Source: Thermomicrobiales bacterium
GTDB taxonomy: Bacteria; Chloroflexota; Chloroflexia; Thermomicrobiales; UBA6265
Direction: 5' to 3'
Assembly (NCBI GenBank): GCA_030447415.1
Contig: JAUJOZ010000022.1
Coordinates: forward strand, 48,087-91,785
Length of the DNA: 43,699 nt
Shown: piece after piece, positions 32,956 through 41,598 of the stretch
How positions within the stretch are numbered: the first letter of the stretch is position 1
Layout of the letters: each line of letters begins with the position of its first letter
Translations under genes and position numbers: made by a program
Notes under the pieces: model-generated
What the model was told of the DNA's origin: nothing
Databases searched by the model: none
The model's input: only the letters and a program-made list of their open reading frames with translations

Positions 32956-34509
32956 ATGGCGGAGGTTGACGTACGCAACGGCGACCGGGTCATCGTCTTC
33001 GACACCACACTGCGCGACGGGGAGCAGTCGCCGGGGGCGACGCTCACCGCGGACGAGAAGCTCGAGGTCGCGGACGCGCTGGCGGGGCTCGGGGTCGACG
33101 TGATGGAGGCAGGCTTTCCGGCCGCCTCGCCGGGTGATTTCGAGGCAGTGCGCTCGATTGCGGCCCGAGTGAAGGGCGTCACGGTCGCTGGGTTGGCTCG
33201 CTGCAACCAGGCAGATATCGAGCGCGCGGCGCACGCGGTGCGGAGCGCCGAGTCGCCGCGCATTCACACGTTCATCGCCACCTCCGACATCCACCTCCGG
33301 CACAAGCTGCGCCTGTCACGCGAGCAGGTGCTCGACCGCGTTTCGGCGATGGTCGCCTTCGCCAAGGGATTCACGAGCGACGTCGAGTTCTCGGCCGAGG
33401 ACGCGACGCGCTCCGATTGGGATTACCTGGTGGAGGTCTTCGGCAGGGCGGTGGCGGCCGGCGCGACGACCATCAACGTGCCGGACACCGTCGGCTATAC
33501 CACCCCGGGCGAGTACACCGCGCTGATCCGGCATCTTCAAGCCAACGTCCCGGGCATTGAGCATGTCGTCGTATCGGTCCATTGCCACAACGACCTCGGA
33601 ATGGCGACGGCCAACACGCTCGCGGCTGTCGCGGCCGGGGCGCGGCAGGTGGAGGTGACCGTCAACGGCATCGGAGAGCGAGCCGGCAACACCGCCCTCG
33701 AAGAGGTCGTGATGGCCCTGGCCACCCGCCGTGACGTCTTTGGTGGCGCCGAGACGGGCATCCGTAAGGAGCGCTTGGTGCCGGCAAGTCGCCTCGTCAG
33801 CAGCCTGACCGGGCTCCAGGTCCAGGCCAACAAGGCGATCGTTGGCGCCAACGCCTTCGCCCACGAGGCCGGGATCCACCAGGACGGGATGCTCAAGGAG
33901 CGGACGACATACGAGATCATGAATCCCACCGACGTCGGCTGGGAGGGTACCAAGCTGGTGCTCGGCAAGCACTCAGGCAGGGCTGGGTTCCGAAACACCT
34001 TGAACGAGATCGGCCTACGCCTGGACGACGCCCAGCTCCAGGAAGCCTACAGCCGCTTCCTGGTTCTCGCCGACCGCAAAAAGCACGTCACGGCCGCGGA
34101 TCTCGTCGCGCTGGTCAGCGACCAACTGGCGGGTGAGGACGATGTCCTCCAACTCTCGCGCTGGAACGCCAGCCTCGGCAGCGCCGGGCCGGCGTCGGCA
34201 AGCGTTGTCGTCACCCGGGGCGAAGAGGAATTGATCGGGGACGGACAGGGCAACGGGCCGGTCGACGCATTCTTCGCGGCGATCGACGCGGCGGTTGGCA
34301 TCGCCTGCGAGCTGGAGTACTACCAGGTCGAGGCGGTGACGCCCGGCGAGGACGCCCAGGGCCGCGTCTCGGTGCGGGTTCGCGTCGGCGATGGCGTCTA
34401 TACCGGTCACGGGCTGGCGACGGACGTGGTCGAGGCGAGCGCGCGTGCGTATTTGGCGGCGTTAAGCAAGGTGGAGCAGGGACGTAACGCGACGGTCGCG
34501 GCCGCGTAG
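32956..34509 (+). CDS. leuA: 2-isopropylmalate synthase
   Basis: 517 residues from ATG 32956, two bases after ilvC, with TAGGAG in the end of ilvC. It condenses acetyl-CoA with 2-oxoisovalerate, the first leucine-specific step. The HMGL-like TIM barrel (about 10-280) has FDTTLRDGEQSPGATLTADE, the metal HxH in VSVHCHNDLGMATANTLAAV and NGIGERAGNTALEEVVMALA. The linker has HEAGIHQDGMLKERTTYEIM and VLGKHSGRAGFRNTLNEIGL. The C-terminal LeuA_dimer domain (about 385-510) senses leucine for feedback. All parts are intact, so control is likely at both enzyme and transcript level. Confidence 0.96.
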   Translation: MAEVDVRNGDRVIVFDTTLRDGEQSPGATLTADEKLEVADALAGLGVDVMEAGFPAASPGDFEAVRSIAARVKGVTVAGLARCNQADIERAAHAVRSAESPRIHTFIATSDIHLRHKLRLSREQVLDRVSAMVAFAKGFTSDVEFSAEDATRSDWDYLVEVFGRAVAAGATTINVPDTVGYTTPGEYTALIRHLQANVPGIEHVVVSVHCHNDLGMATANTLAAVAAGARQVEVTVNGIGERAGNTALEEVVMALATRRDVFGGAETGIRKERLVPASRLVSSLTGLQVQANKAIVGANAFAHEAGIHQDGMLKERTTYEIMNPTDVGWEGTKLVLGKHSGRAGFRNTLNEIGLRLDDAQLQEAYSRFLVLADRKKHVTAADLVALVSDQLAGEDDVLQLSRWNASLGSAGPASASVVVTRGEEELIGDGQGNGPVDAFFAAIDAAVGIACELEYYQVEAVTPGEDAQGRVSVRVRVGDGVYTGHGLATDVVEASARAYLAALSKVEQGRNATVAAA

Positions 34510-34528
34510 CCGCCGAGGTGACCCGGAG

Positions 34529-34546
34529 TGGGGCACCAAAGCCCCA
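34529..34546 (+). other. Hairpins in the leuA-leuC gap
   Basis: TGGGGC (34529-34534) pairs with GCCCCA (34541-34546) around ACCAAA. A second hairpin, CCGGGC/GCCCGG (34580-34595), has loop TTGG. Neither has a T-run. They may tune message stability or leuC translation. Confidence 0.4.
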
Positions 34547-34622
34547 GCCTGCAAACCTGCCGACGAGATAGGAATTGCCCCGGGCTTGGGCCCGGCGCGT
34601 GCATGCGAGGAAGGCGAGCATC

Positions 34623-36038
34623 GTGGTTCACCATGCGACCCCGAAGACGTTGAGTGAGAAGGTTTGGGACCGGCACGTCGTGCGGTCGGCGGCGGGTGAG
34701 CCGGACCTCCTCTACATCGACCTTCACTTGGTTCACGAGGTCACTTCACCGCAGGCCTTTGATGGCCTGCGACTGGCCGGGCGGCCGGTTCGCCGGCCGG
34801 ACCTGACGGTCGCCACGGCGGACCACAACGTGCCGACCGTCGGCATCGACCGGCCGGTCGCCGATCCGATCTCGGCCAAGCAACTGTCAGAATTGACGCG
34901 TAACTGCGCCGAGTTCGGCATCCGACTCTACCCGATGGGCGACCCGGGGCAAGGGATCGTCCATGTCATCGGTCCTGAGCTAGGGCTGACGCAGCCCGGG
35001 ATGACGATCGTCTGCGGTGACAGTCACACCTCGACCCACGGCGCATTCGGCGCGCTCGCCTTCGGCATCGGCACGAGCGAAGTCGAGCACGTGCTGGCGA
35101 CGCAGAGCCTGCCGCAGCAGCGGCCGGCGACGATGGCGATCACGGTCGACGGCGAGCTCCGGCCCGGTGTGACCGCCAAGGACGTCGTCCTGGCCATCAT
35201 CGGGCGAATCGGCACGGGCGGCGGTATCGGCTCGATCATCGAGTACCGGGGCGCCGTCATCCGCTCCTTGTCGATGGAAGGGCGGATGACCGTCTGCAAC
35301 ATGTCGATCGAGGCCGGGACGCGTGCCGGAATGGTCGCTCCCGACGACGTCACCTTCGCCTACCTAGAGGGCCGGCCGCACGCCCCGAAGGGAGCGGCGT
35401 GGGCGCGGGCGTTGGACGAGTGGCGGGCGCTGACAACCGACGAGGGAGCGCCGTTCGCCAAGGAGGTCGTTCTCGACGGTGCGGCGATCGCACCGCACGT
35501 GACGTGGGGGACGAACCCGGGTCAGGTGGTGCCGATCGACGGCGAAGTGCCGGACCCGGAGGAGCTGAACGAGCCGGGGGCGCGGGAGACGGCCGCGCGG
35601 GCGTTGGCCTACATGGGGCTGCATCCGGGAACGCCGATGCGGGAGATTCCGGTCGACGCGGTGTTCATCGGATCCTGCACGAACAGCCGAATCGAGGACT
35701 TGCGCGTTGCCGCGTCGGTGCTCGATGGGCGGCGAGTGCGGCCTGGGCTGCGGGCCATGGTCGTGCCGGGCTCCATGCGCGTCAAGGCGCAGGCCGAGGC
35801 CGAAGGGCTCGACCGGGTGTTCCGCGATGCCGGTTTCGAGTGGCGGGCGGCTGGCTGCTCGATGTGCTTGGGGATGAATCCGGACCAGCTCTCGCCGGGA
35901 GAGCGGTGCGCCTCGACGAGCAACCGCAACTTCGAGGGGCGCCAAGGACGCGGCGGCCGCACGCATCTGGTGTCGCCGGCTGTCGCTGCCGCGACCGCGG
36001 TTGCCGGCACATTCGCCACGCCGACGGAGCTGAACTGA
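34623..36038 (+). CDS. leuC: 3-isopropylmalate dehydratase, large subunit
   Basis: 471 residues from a GTG 8 bases after GAGGAAGG; an open frame upstream to 34575 is not conserved-looking. It is an aconitase-family [4Fe-4S] enzyme converting 2- to 3-isopropylmalate with LeuD. Visible motifs are [71 protein letters not shown] and a first cluster Cys in [20 protein letters not shown]. The C-SMC-LG motif ([20 protein letters not shown]) supplies the other two Cys. Length is normal. leuD starts three bases after the stop. Confidence 0.96.
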   Translation: MVHHATPKTLSEKVWDRHVVRSAAGEPDLLYIDLHLVHEVTSPQAFDGLRLAGRPVRRPDLTVATADHNVPTVGIDRPVADPISAKQLSELTRNCAEFGIRLYPMGDPGQGIVHVIGPELGLTQPGMTIVCGDSHTSTHGAFGALAFGIGTSEVEHVLATQSLPQQRPATMAITVDGELRPGVTAKDVVLAIIGRIGTGGGIGSIIEYRGAVIRSLSMEGRMTVCNMSIEAGTRAGMVAPDDVTFAYLEGRPHAPKGAAWARALDEWRALTTDEGAPFAKEVVLDGAAIAPHVTWGTNPGQVVPIDGEVPDPEELNEPGARETAARALAYMGLHPGTPMREIPVDAVFIGSCTNSRIEDLRVAASVLDGRRVRPGLRAMVVPGSMRVKAQAEAEGLDRVFRDAGFEWRAAGCSMCLGMNPDQLSPGERCASTSNRNFEGRQGRGGRTHLVSPAVAAATAVAGTFATPTELN

Positions 36039-36041
36039 GCG

Positions 36042-36644
36042 ATGGAGCCCGTGCGGGTCATCACCGGCACCGCGGTCCCGCTGGATCGCAGTGACGTCGA
36101 CACCGACCAAATCATCCCGGCCCACTGGCTGAAGCGGGTGGAGCGGACCGGCTTCGGGGCCGGACTCTTCTCGTCCTGGCGAGAACGGGACCCTGGCTTC
36201 CCGCTGAACCGGCCCGAGTACGCCGGGGCTTCGATCCTGGTCGCGGGGCCAAACTTTGGCATCGGGTCGTCGCGGGAGCACGCGGTCTGGGCGCTGTTGG
36301 ATTATGGATTCAAGGCGGTCATCTCCCCGCGCTTCGGTGACATTTTCCGGAACAATGCCACGAAGACCGGACTGGTGCCGGTCGTGGTCGAGCCGGGAGT
36401 CGGTGAAGCCTTGATGCACGCGGTGCTGGCCGACGCCGGGCTGGAGATCACTGTCGATGTCGTGCGACGAATGGTGACCGCACCCGGGGCGGGGATCGAG
36501 TCCGCCTTCCCGCTTGACGACTTCACCCGGCATCGCTTGCTGGAAGGACTGGACGACATCGGGCTCACCCTCCGCCACGCCGAAGCCCTCGCGGCGTACG
36601 AGGCGAAACGGCCGGACTGGATGCCGGTCGTCCCCGGCGCGTAG
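36042..36644 (+). CDS. leuD: 3-isopropylmalate dehydratase, small subunit
   Basis: 200 residues (normal) from ATG 36042, three bases after leuC, so translation is coupled. The swivelling domain has the signatures GTAVPLDRSDVDTDQIIPAH, LVAGPNFGIGSSREHAVWAL (substrate loop GxGSSREHA) and DYGFKAVISPRFGDIFRNNA. It completes the LeuCD active site. A gap of 216 bases follows before leuB. Confidence 0.96.
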   Translation: MEPVRVITGTAVPLDRSDVDTDQIIPAHWLKRVERTGFGAGLFSSWRERDPGFPLNRPEYAGASILVAGPNFGIGSSREHAVWALLDYGFKAVISPRFGDIFRNNATKTGLVPVVVEPGVGEALMHAVLADAGLEITVDVVRRMVTAPGAGIESAFPLDDFTRHRLLEGLDDIGLTLRHAEALAAYEAKRPDWMPVVPGA

Positions 36645-36860
36645 CGGTCGGCGGCGACTATCCCAGCTTCGCTCCAGCGCGGGCGAGCGGTCCGTCAGCT
36701 AGGCGCAGAGAAGGACGCGCCGTGCCGTACCGCGGTTGCTGCGGGGGAAAGGCGATGAGCCGCCGGGGTCGCTCCTTCGACCGAGCGGTCACACGGGTTC
36801 GATCGCGACAGCCGTCGTTCACACCAACCCAGGAATTGGGCTCCTGAGGAGGCGCCGGGC

Positions 36861-37949
36861 TTGAACGCCACGATAGGGATCCTTGCCGGCGATGGCGTCG
36901 GTCCGGAGGTGATGGCGGAGGCACTCAAGGTGCTCGCGGCGGTCAGCGAGCGATTTGACCGCGCGTTTGTTACGCACGGGGTGGTCATCGGCGGCGCGGC
37001 GATCGATCTCTACGGGGTCCCACTGCGGCCGGAAGATGTGGAGGCCTGCCGCGGGATGGACGCCCTGCTCCTCGGCGCGGTGGGCGGGCCGAAATGGGAT
37101 GACCCGACGATCCAGATACGGCCCGAGCAGGGTCTGCTGGCGCTACGCAAGGCGCTTGGCCTCTTCGCCAATTTGCGGCCGGTCGCGGTGATGCCGGCCC
37201 TGGCCGAGACCTCGCCGGTCAAGCCGGATGTCGTGCGAGATGTCGACCTCCTGGTGGTGCGGGAGCTGACGGGCGGGCTCTACTTCGGGCGGCCTTCCCG
37301 GCAGTGGCGAGAGCGTCGTGGCCGGGTGGCGGTGGACACCCTGGTCTACCGCGAGCACGAGGTGGAACGGGTCGCACGGCTTGCGTTCGACTTGGCCCGG
37401 GGGCGGCGGCGGAAGGTGACGAGCGTCGACAAGGCAAATGTCATCCAGACCTCAAGACTGTGGCGGAGCGTCGTCGACGAAGTGGCGCAGACATACCCGG
37501 ACGTCCAGCTGGAGCACGTCCTCGTCGATGCCATGGCCATGCACCTGATCCGCAACCCGGCGCGCTTCGACGTCGTCCTCACCGAGAACATGTTCGGCGA
37601 CATCCTGACGGACGAGGCGTCGGTGTTAGCGGGCTCGATCGGCCTGTTGCCATCGGCAAGCGTCGGGAAGCCGCGTCTCCCGGGTGATCGGCGGCGATTC
37701 GGCCTCTACGAGCCCATTCACGGCAGTGCGCCGGACATTGCCGGTCGTGGTATGGCGAATCCGGTGGGCATGATTTCCTCGGTTGCTATGATGCTGCGAA
37801 CCTCGCTGGCGCTGGAGGCGGAAGCCGCGGCGGTGGAGGATGCGATTCGTGGGGCCACCGAATCGGGGATACGGACGTCGGACATCGGCGGCAAGGCGTC
37901 GACCGCCGAGGTCGGGACAGCGATCGCGGAGCGAGTCGGCGGCGGCTGA
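36861..37949 (+). CDS. leuB: 3-isopropylmalate dehydrogenase
   Basis: 362 residues starting at a TTG 8 bases after GAGGAGG ([20 protein letters not shown]); no ATG or GTG fits better. The NAD-dependent oxidative decarboxylase has [27 protein letters not shown], the [10 protein letters not shown] motif, [20 protein letters not shown] (catalytic Lys), [20 protein letters not shown] with metal Asp, and [20 protein letters not shown]. The adenine-loop motif reads [20 protein letters not shown]. Family length is about 350-365. It is the last gene of the leucine set. The gap upstream and the rare start codon suggest separate tuning. Confidence 0.96.
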   Translation: MNATIGILAGDGVGPEVMAEALKVLAAVSERFDRAFVTHGVVIGGAAIDLYGVPLRPEDVEACRGMDALLLGAVGGPKWDDPTIQIRPEQGLLALRKALGLFANLRPVAVMPALAETSPVKPDVVRDVDLLVVRELTGGLYFGRPSRQWRERRGRVAVDTLVYREHEVERVARLAFDLARGRRRKVTSVDKANVIQTSRLWRSVVDEVAQTYPDVQLEHVLVDAMAMHLIRNPARFDVVLTENMFGDILTDEASVLAGSIGLLPSASVGKPRLPGDRRRFGLYEPIHGSAPDIAGRGMANPVGMISSVAMMLRTSLALEAEAAAVEDAIRGATESGIRTSDIGGKASTAEVGTAIAERVGGG

Positions 37950-38114
37950 TCGAGTTTCGGACGGAGACCACCTGACGGCACACTCCGGCCTGTCCCTATC
38001 CGACAACTTGGTCCACCGGTCCGACGCCGCGGCGACGGAAAAGGGAGTCCGCGGATAGCAGCCAGCCGGTCAAGATCGTCTCTGGATTGTCGCCCAGGTG
38101 AACGGGCGCGGTGG

Positions 38115-38142
38115 GGGGACGGGTGCCATCGGACTCGTCCCC
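38115..38142. terminator. Hairpin between convergent leuB and hydrolase genes
   Basis: GGGGACGGGT (38115-38124) pairs with ACTCGTCCCC (38133-38142), ten pairs including one G-T, with an 8-base loop. It lies in the 204-base convergent gap. There is no T-run on either strand. Confidence 0.4.
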
Positions 38143-38153
38143 TCATCTCCCAG

Positions 38154-39209
38154 TCATGGGTTGCGAGCGCTGCCCCCACGGTCCCAGTCGGCAAGCAGGT
38201 CTGCCACGCCAAGCATGAGTGCCTTCGTGGCATGTTGGTCGATGTACGAGACGGGATCGTTGAGCCCGGCTGTGACCACGAACCAGCGCCCGTCCATCCG
38301 GCGCAGCAGCCAGGTGAGGTTGAAGACGCCGGCCTCGTAGCCCCCCTTGAATCCGGCGTCCGGCCATGTGCGCGCATCAAACACGGCTCCGCGGTTCAGC
38401 TCCAGAATCTCAGCGATCGGGTCTAAGCCCGGCCGCCGCGTCATCTCGTGGAGTGTGGCAAGGACCCGGCAGACCTCCCGCGCTGACGCGAACCACTCGA
38501 TGCTGTCGATCCGCTTGGGTGCCACCCAGTCCCCGTACCCGGACCGTGGGAGTGAGATCGGGTCGACTACCGTCTCCAGGATGCGCCGCTGCTCGTCATC
38601 CTGGGCGGCGAGGTAGGCGTCTACCCGTTCGGGCGTCATCGCGATCTTGAAGGTGAAGAGCTCTCGGGTGGTCAGGAGCGGCACGTTCATCTCCGGCGCG
38701 CCGTGACCGAAGGCGGCGAGGGCCGCCTCGACGTTTTTCCGTCCGAGGCGGTCGATGAGGTGGTCAGTAGCGGTGTTGTCGCTGTCGGCGATCATCCGCT
38801 CGGCGAAGTGGCGCAAGGTGCGCTTCGTTCCCGCCGGCTCGTACATCATGTTCCCAGAAGGGAGGCTCTTCAGCCGCTCCTGAACCGCCAGCTTTTCATC
38901 CCAGCTCGCTAGTCCCGCCTCAACCTGCCTCGCCAACTCTCCTAGGACGTAGAGCTTGAACGTCGAGGCGATAGCGACCCGTCGGTCCGGCGCCGAGCCG
39001 TGTACAGGACGGCATTCACCGTCCATGACCTCCGCCGCGAGGAAGCTGGTCGAGGGCGCGAGCGCGGTGAAGGCGGCGTCGAAGCGGTCCCACGCCTGGC
39101 CCACGTCCGCGTCATCCTGCCCGATGGCTCGGCCGGCGGGAGCCACCACCGTCGGGAGCACCAACGCCGCAGTCGCGGCAAAGACCCACCGTCGAATAGT
39201 CGAGCGCAT
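38154..39209 (-). CDS. Secreted class A beta-lactamase-like serine hydrolase
   Basis: 351 residues from ATG 39209 behind GGGGGA; the frame is open to 39527, but that part lacks a signal. Residues 1-31 are a signal peptide (WVFAATAALVLPTVVAPAG). The penicilloyl-serine fold marks are S82-T-F-K85 (active Ser and Lys) and S143-D-N145. The KTG box is F-K288-G-G, where Thr or Ser is usual. No ExxLN omega-loop motif is visible at the expected distance after SDN. The missing Glu and the altered KTG box argue against efficient beta-lactam hydrolysis. It could be a related peptidase or esterase. It is convergent with leuB and has no operon partner. Confidence 0.82.
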   Translation of the reverse strand: MRSTIRRWVFAATAALVLPTVVAPAGRAIGQDDADVGQAWDRFDAAFTALAPSTSFLAAEVMDGECRPVHGSAPDRRVAIASTFKLYVLGELARQVEAGLASWDEKLAVQERLKSLPSGNMMYEPAGTKRTLRHFAERMIADSDNTATDHLIDRLGRKNVEAALAAFGHGAPEMNVPLLTTRELFTFKIAMTPERVDAYLAAQDDEQRRILETVVDPISLPRSGYGDWVAPKRIDSIEWFASAREVCRVLATLHEMTRRPGLDPIAEILELNRGAVFDARTWPDAGFKGGYEAGVFNLTWLLRRMDGRWFVVTAGLNDPVSYIDQHATKALMLGVADLLADWDRGGSARNP

Positions 39210-39627
39210 CTCATCCCCCGCTTCGTGCCCGCCAGCATCACTCGGCAGCTGCCCGGAACTTGAGCACGTGCCAGGTCGCACGGATTGCGGAGTTTGACAC
39301 GGCTCCCGCGACATGGAGTTCGTGAGTTGCGGGTTTCCGGAGTCTACGGGGCTCCGCTCACCGCGGTTCTCTCGGCGGCTGCCCGGAGGCGGGCGCCAGG
39401 AAACCATCGCCCCCGTGCTAGGGCCGAGACCTCGCTTCGGCCCGCGGTAACACGCCCGGCATCCTGGCGGCCGGCGCCGAAAGGAGCCGCTCGCCCATGC
39501 CACCGTGAGGGGTCCAGGTAGCAACATTGGAGGAACCGTTGTCCCCGGAGCACGATCCTCGGTGATGTCCCTGGTGACGAAGAGCTATCACCTGGGACGG
39601 CTCTGAAACGCCGGCTTGGTCGGGCTC
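39210..39627. other. Intergenic region, nothing recognised
   Basis: About 418 bases between the 2H phosphoesterase stop and the hydrolase start, both on the minus strand. The open frames here run out of neighbouring genes and have no binding sites or conserved features. It probably holds the promoter of the hydrolase, but no good -10/-35 pair was seen. Confidence 0.4.
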
Positions 39628-40299
39628 CTACCGACCGAGCGGCAGCACCGCGTACGGTTCGAGCGGGGGGTAGGGCTCGTCGAGGCGGAGCGTCACGATC
39701 TCGACCTGCGTCACGGTGAACGTCCCGGAGTGCTGGTCGCGCCAGCGTGCGATGGTGGCTGGCAGCCCGTCGACCGGCACGTCGGCGGTGTAGTGCGCGA
39801 CGGTCGTGTGGGGCAGGTAGGGGTACCGCGGTGCGCGCGGGATCGCCGCCAACTCGAAGAGACGGGTGTGCAGGCGGCCGCACCGACCTCGGTCGTGGAC
39901 ATCCAGGAATGCGGCGTCCTGGAAGGAGTTGGCGCCGCCCAGCGTGATCGCGAACGGCCGGGTTTCGGCCACCCGCCCAGCCGCCGCGGTGGCGAACTCC
40001 TCAAGACGAGCGGGCGTAATCTCGTCCGGGCGGCCGGGCCGGTCGCAGACGAAGCCAAGCTCCTGAAGCGCGATGTGAAGGAAATGATCGGGGTGGATGC
40101 GGACCTGAGGGTAGGCGGCGAGCGCCTGTCGGAGCGCGTCCAACGTTGGGCGTACCGCGGCGGCCGGCACCCTGACGACGCAGACAGCGTAGACGCCGTC
40201 GTGGGACCGCCAATCGGCGGTATCGTGGCGGCCGTCGGCAAGCGTCTTGAACGTGCGGAACGCCTGCCAGACCCGACGGTATGCCTCGTCCTGGTCCAT
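39628..40299 (-). CDS. 2H phosphoesterase (2'-5' RNA ligase/LigT-like)
   Basis: 223 residues. The two His-x-Thr-like motifs of the 2H superfamily are visible: H75-I-A in HPDHFLHIALQELG and H164-T-T in YPYLPHTTVAHY. They lie 89 residues apart, as the pseudo-symmetric bilobed fold needs. The first motif has Ala where Thr or Ser is usual. The third strand region reads VTQVEIVTLRLDEPYPPLEP. Related enzymes open 2',3'-cyclic phosphates or join RNA ends; the substrate is unknown. It stands alone, 182 bases from greA. Confidence 0.8.
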   Translation of the reverse strand: MDQDEAYRRVWQAFRTFKTLADGRHDTADWRSHDGVYAVCVVRVPAAAVRPTLDALRQALAAYPQVRIHPDHFLHIALQELGFVCDRPGRPDEITPARLEEFATAAAGRVAETRPFAITLGGANSFQDAAFLDVHDRGRCGRLHTRLFELAAIPRAPRYPYLPHTTVAHYTADVPVDGLPATIARWRDQHSGTFTVTQVEIVTLRLDEPYPPLEPYAVLPLGR

Positions 40300-40481
40300 C
40301 GGTCCTCACGAAGGAGATAGCGAATCGGCCCGAGAGTTGACCGGCACGCGCGGTGGCCGGTGAGTTGGGCGGGGACCGGACGACAGATGGTTCCCAGACC
40401 GTGAAGAGTCATCCACGACGCGGGCGCAACGCCCTGTGTGTCTTGCTGTCCTGCCGCGCTGGCGTCCGGCCGGCTTCGTCG

Positions 40482-40970
40482 CTACCGCTCGATCTTCTTT
40501 ATGGTGTATTTCGTTTGACCGCGCGGCGTGACGACGAACGCGTCCTGGCCCGCGAGCTTGCCGAGCAGCGCCCTCCCGACCGGTGATTCGTTGGAGATGA
40601 GACCCGCCGACGGCTTGGCCTCGATGGCGCCGACGATGGTGTAGCGTTCCTCGTCTCCCTCCACCTCGACGACAACGGTGCTGCCGAGGCTAACCGCGTC
40701 GCCGTTGGTGCGTCGGTCCTCGGCCTCCAGGACGACCGCGTGGCGCAGCAGGTTCTCCAGATCGCTGATGCGTTTTTCATTCATCGCCTGGTCGTGCTTG
40801 GCCGCGTCGTAGGCGGCGTTTTCCCGCAGGTCGCCGTGGGAGCGGGCCTCCGCCAGGGAGGCGACGATCGCCGGCCGGCGCACCTCCCTGAGTTCCGCCA
40901 ACTCGGCCTTCAGCCGCTCGAGTCCTTCCCGGGTCACCGGGACGCGCTTGGATTCCACGTTGGCCCCCAT
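40482..40970 (-). CDS. greA: Transcription elongation factor GreA
   Basis: 162 residues. It rescues backtracked RNA polymerase by stimulating cleavage of the nascent RNA. The N-terminal coiled coil (VPVTREGLERLKAELAELRE; LAEARSHGDLRENAAYDAAK) carries the conserved acidic tip residues D and E of GDLRENA-Y-AAK. The C-terminal FKBP-like domain has VVLEAEDRRTNGDAVSLGST and ISNESPVGRALLGKLAGQ. The start may be ATG 40970 or GTG 40958; the latter sits behind a G-rich stretch. Length is typical. It lies downstream of the ridA and aminotransferase genes on the same strand. Confidence 0.95.
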   Translation of the reverse strand: MGANVESKRVPVTREGLERLKAELAELREVRRPAIVASLAEARSHGDLRENAAYDAAKHDQAMNEKRISDLENLLRHAVVLEAEDRRTNGDAVSLGSTVVVEVEGDEERYTIVGAIEAKPSAGLISNESPVGRALLGKLAGQDAFVVTPRGQTKYTIKKIER

Positions 40971-41072
40971 AGCAAGGTCAGGCGCCAGAAGTGAGCTCGA
41001 GCGCGACTTGCCGCCTCGCAGCGCTCATCGGCTGGCCGGGCCGGCGTCTGTTGACGGCTGGCCCCTGACTCG

Positions 41073-41522
41073 TCACTCCACTTCGATGGTGCATTCGATC
41101 TCGACGGCGATCCGGTCCGGCAGCGCCCCCATCCCGACTGCCGATCGGGTGTGACGACCCGCCTCGCCGAGGACCTCGACGAACAGGTCCGAGCAACCGT
41201 TGATCACCTGCGGCTGGCGGTCGAAATCGGGGCTGGAGTTCACCATCCCGAGGACCTTGACGACGCGTTTGATGCGGTCCAAGTCGCCAAGGGCGTCTCT
41301 CGCGGTCGCGAGGATGCTGAGCCCAACCTCGCGCGCCACGCCGTAGGCTTCGTCCACCGAGACGTCCGCATCGACCTTGCCACGGGGCGCGTGCGGACCG
41401 GGGCCGGTACCGGAGACGAAGAGCAGATCGCCGGTTCGCACGTAACGGACATAGGTAGCCACCGGCTGCACCGGCGGCGGCAACTCAATGCCGAGCTCCT
41501 TCAATCGCGCTTCGACTCGCAC
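41073..41522 (-). CDS. RidA/YjgF-family enamine/imine deaminase
   Basis: 149 residues from a GTG behind GGAG. The protein reads ARLKELGIELPPPVQPVATY, VRTGDLLFVSGTGPG, then VGLSILATARDALGDLDRIK and RVVKVLGMVNSSPDF, ending with a strand EIECTIEV. It belongs to the longer RidA subgroup (atu1953-like) rather than the archetype; the usual catalytic Arg (with IE-C-x-A-x) is not at the archetype position, as the end reads DRIAVEIECTIEVE. The aminotransferase gene ends 77 bases upstream on the same strand. RidA enzymes clear reactive enamines formed by PLP enzymes, so the pairing makes sense. Confidence 0.88.
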   Translation of the reverse strand: MRVEARLKELGIELPPPVQPVATYVRYVRTGDLLFVSGTGPGPHAPRGKVDADVSVDEAYGVAREVGLSILATARDALGDLDRIKRVVKVLGMVNSSPDFDRQPQVINGCSDLFVEVLGEAGRHTRSAVGMGALPDRIAVEIECTIEVE

Positions 41523-41598
41523 GGCAGCTCCATTCTCGTGATCGCCCGTCGCGGCCGGTGGACAACGGTGCGGTGATCACCTTCAGGCGACCCCGTCG

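Noticed and set aside
36690..36760. TACCGCGG resembling the T-box antiterminator bulge
   Set aside because: The rest of the T-box consensus, the specifier stem and a terminator are not seen.
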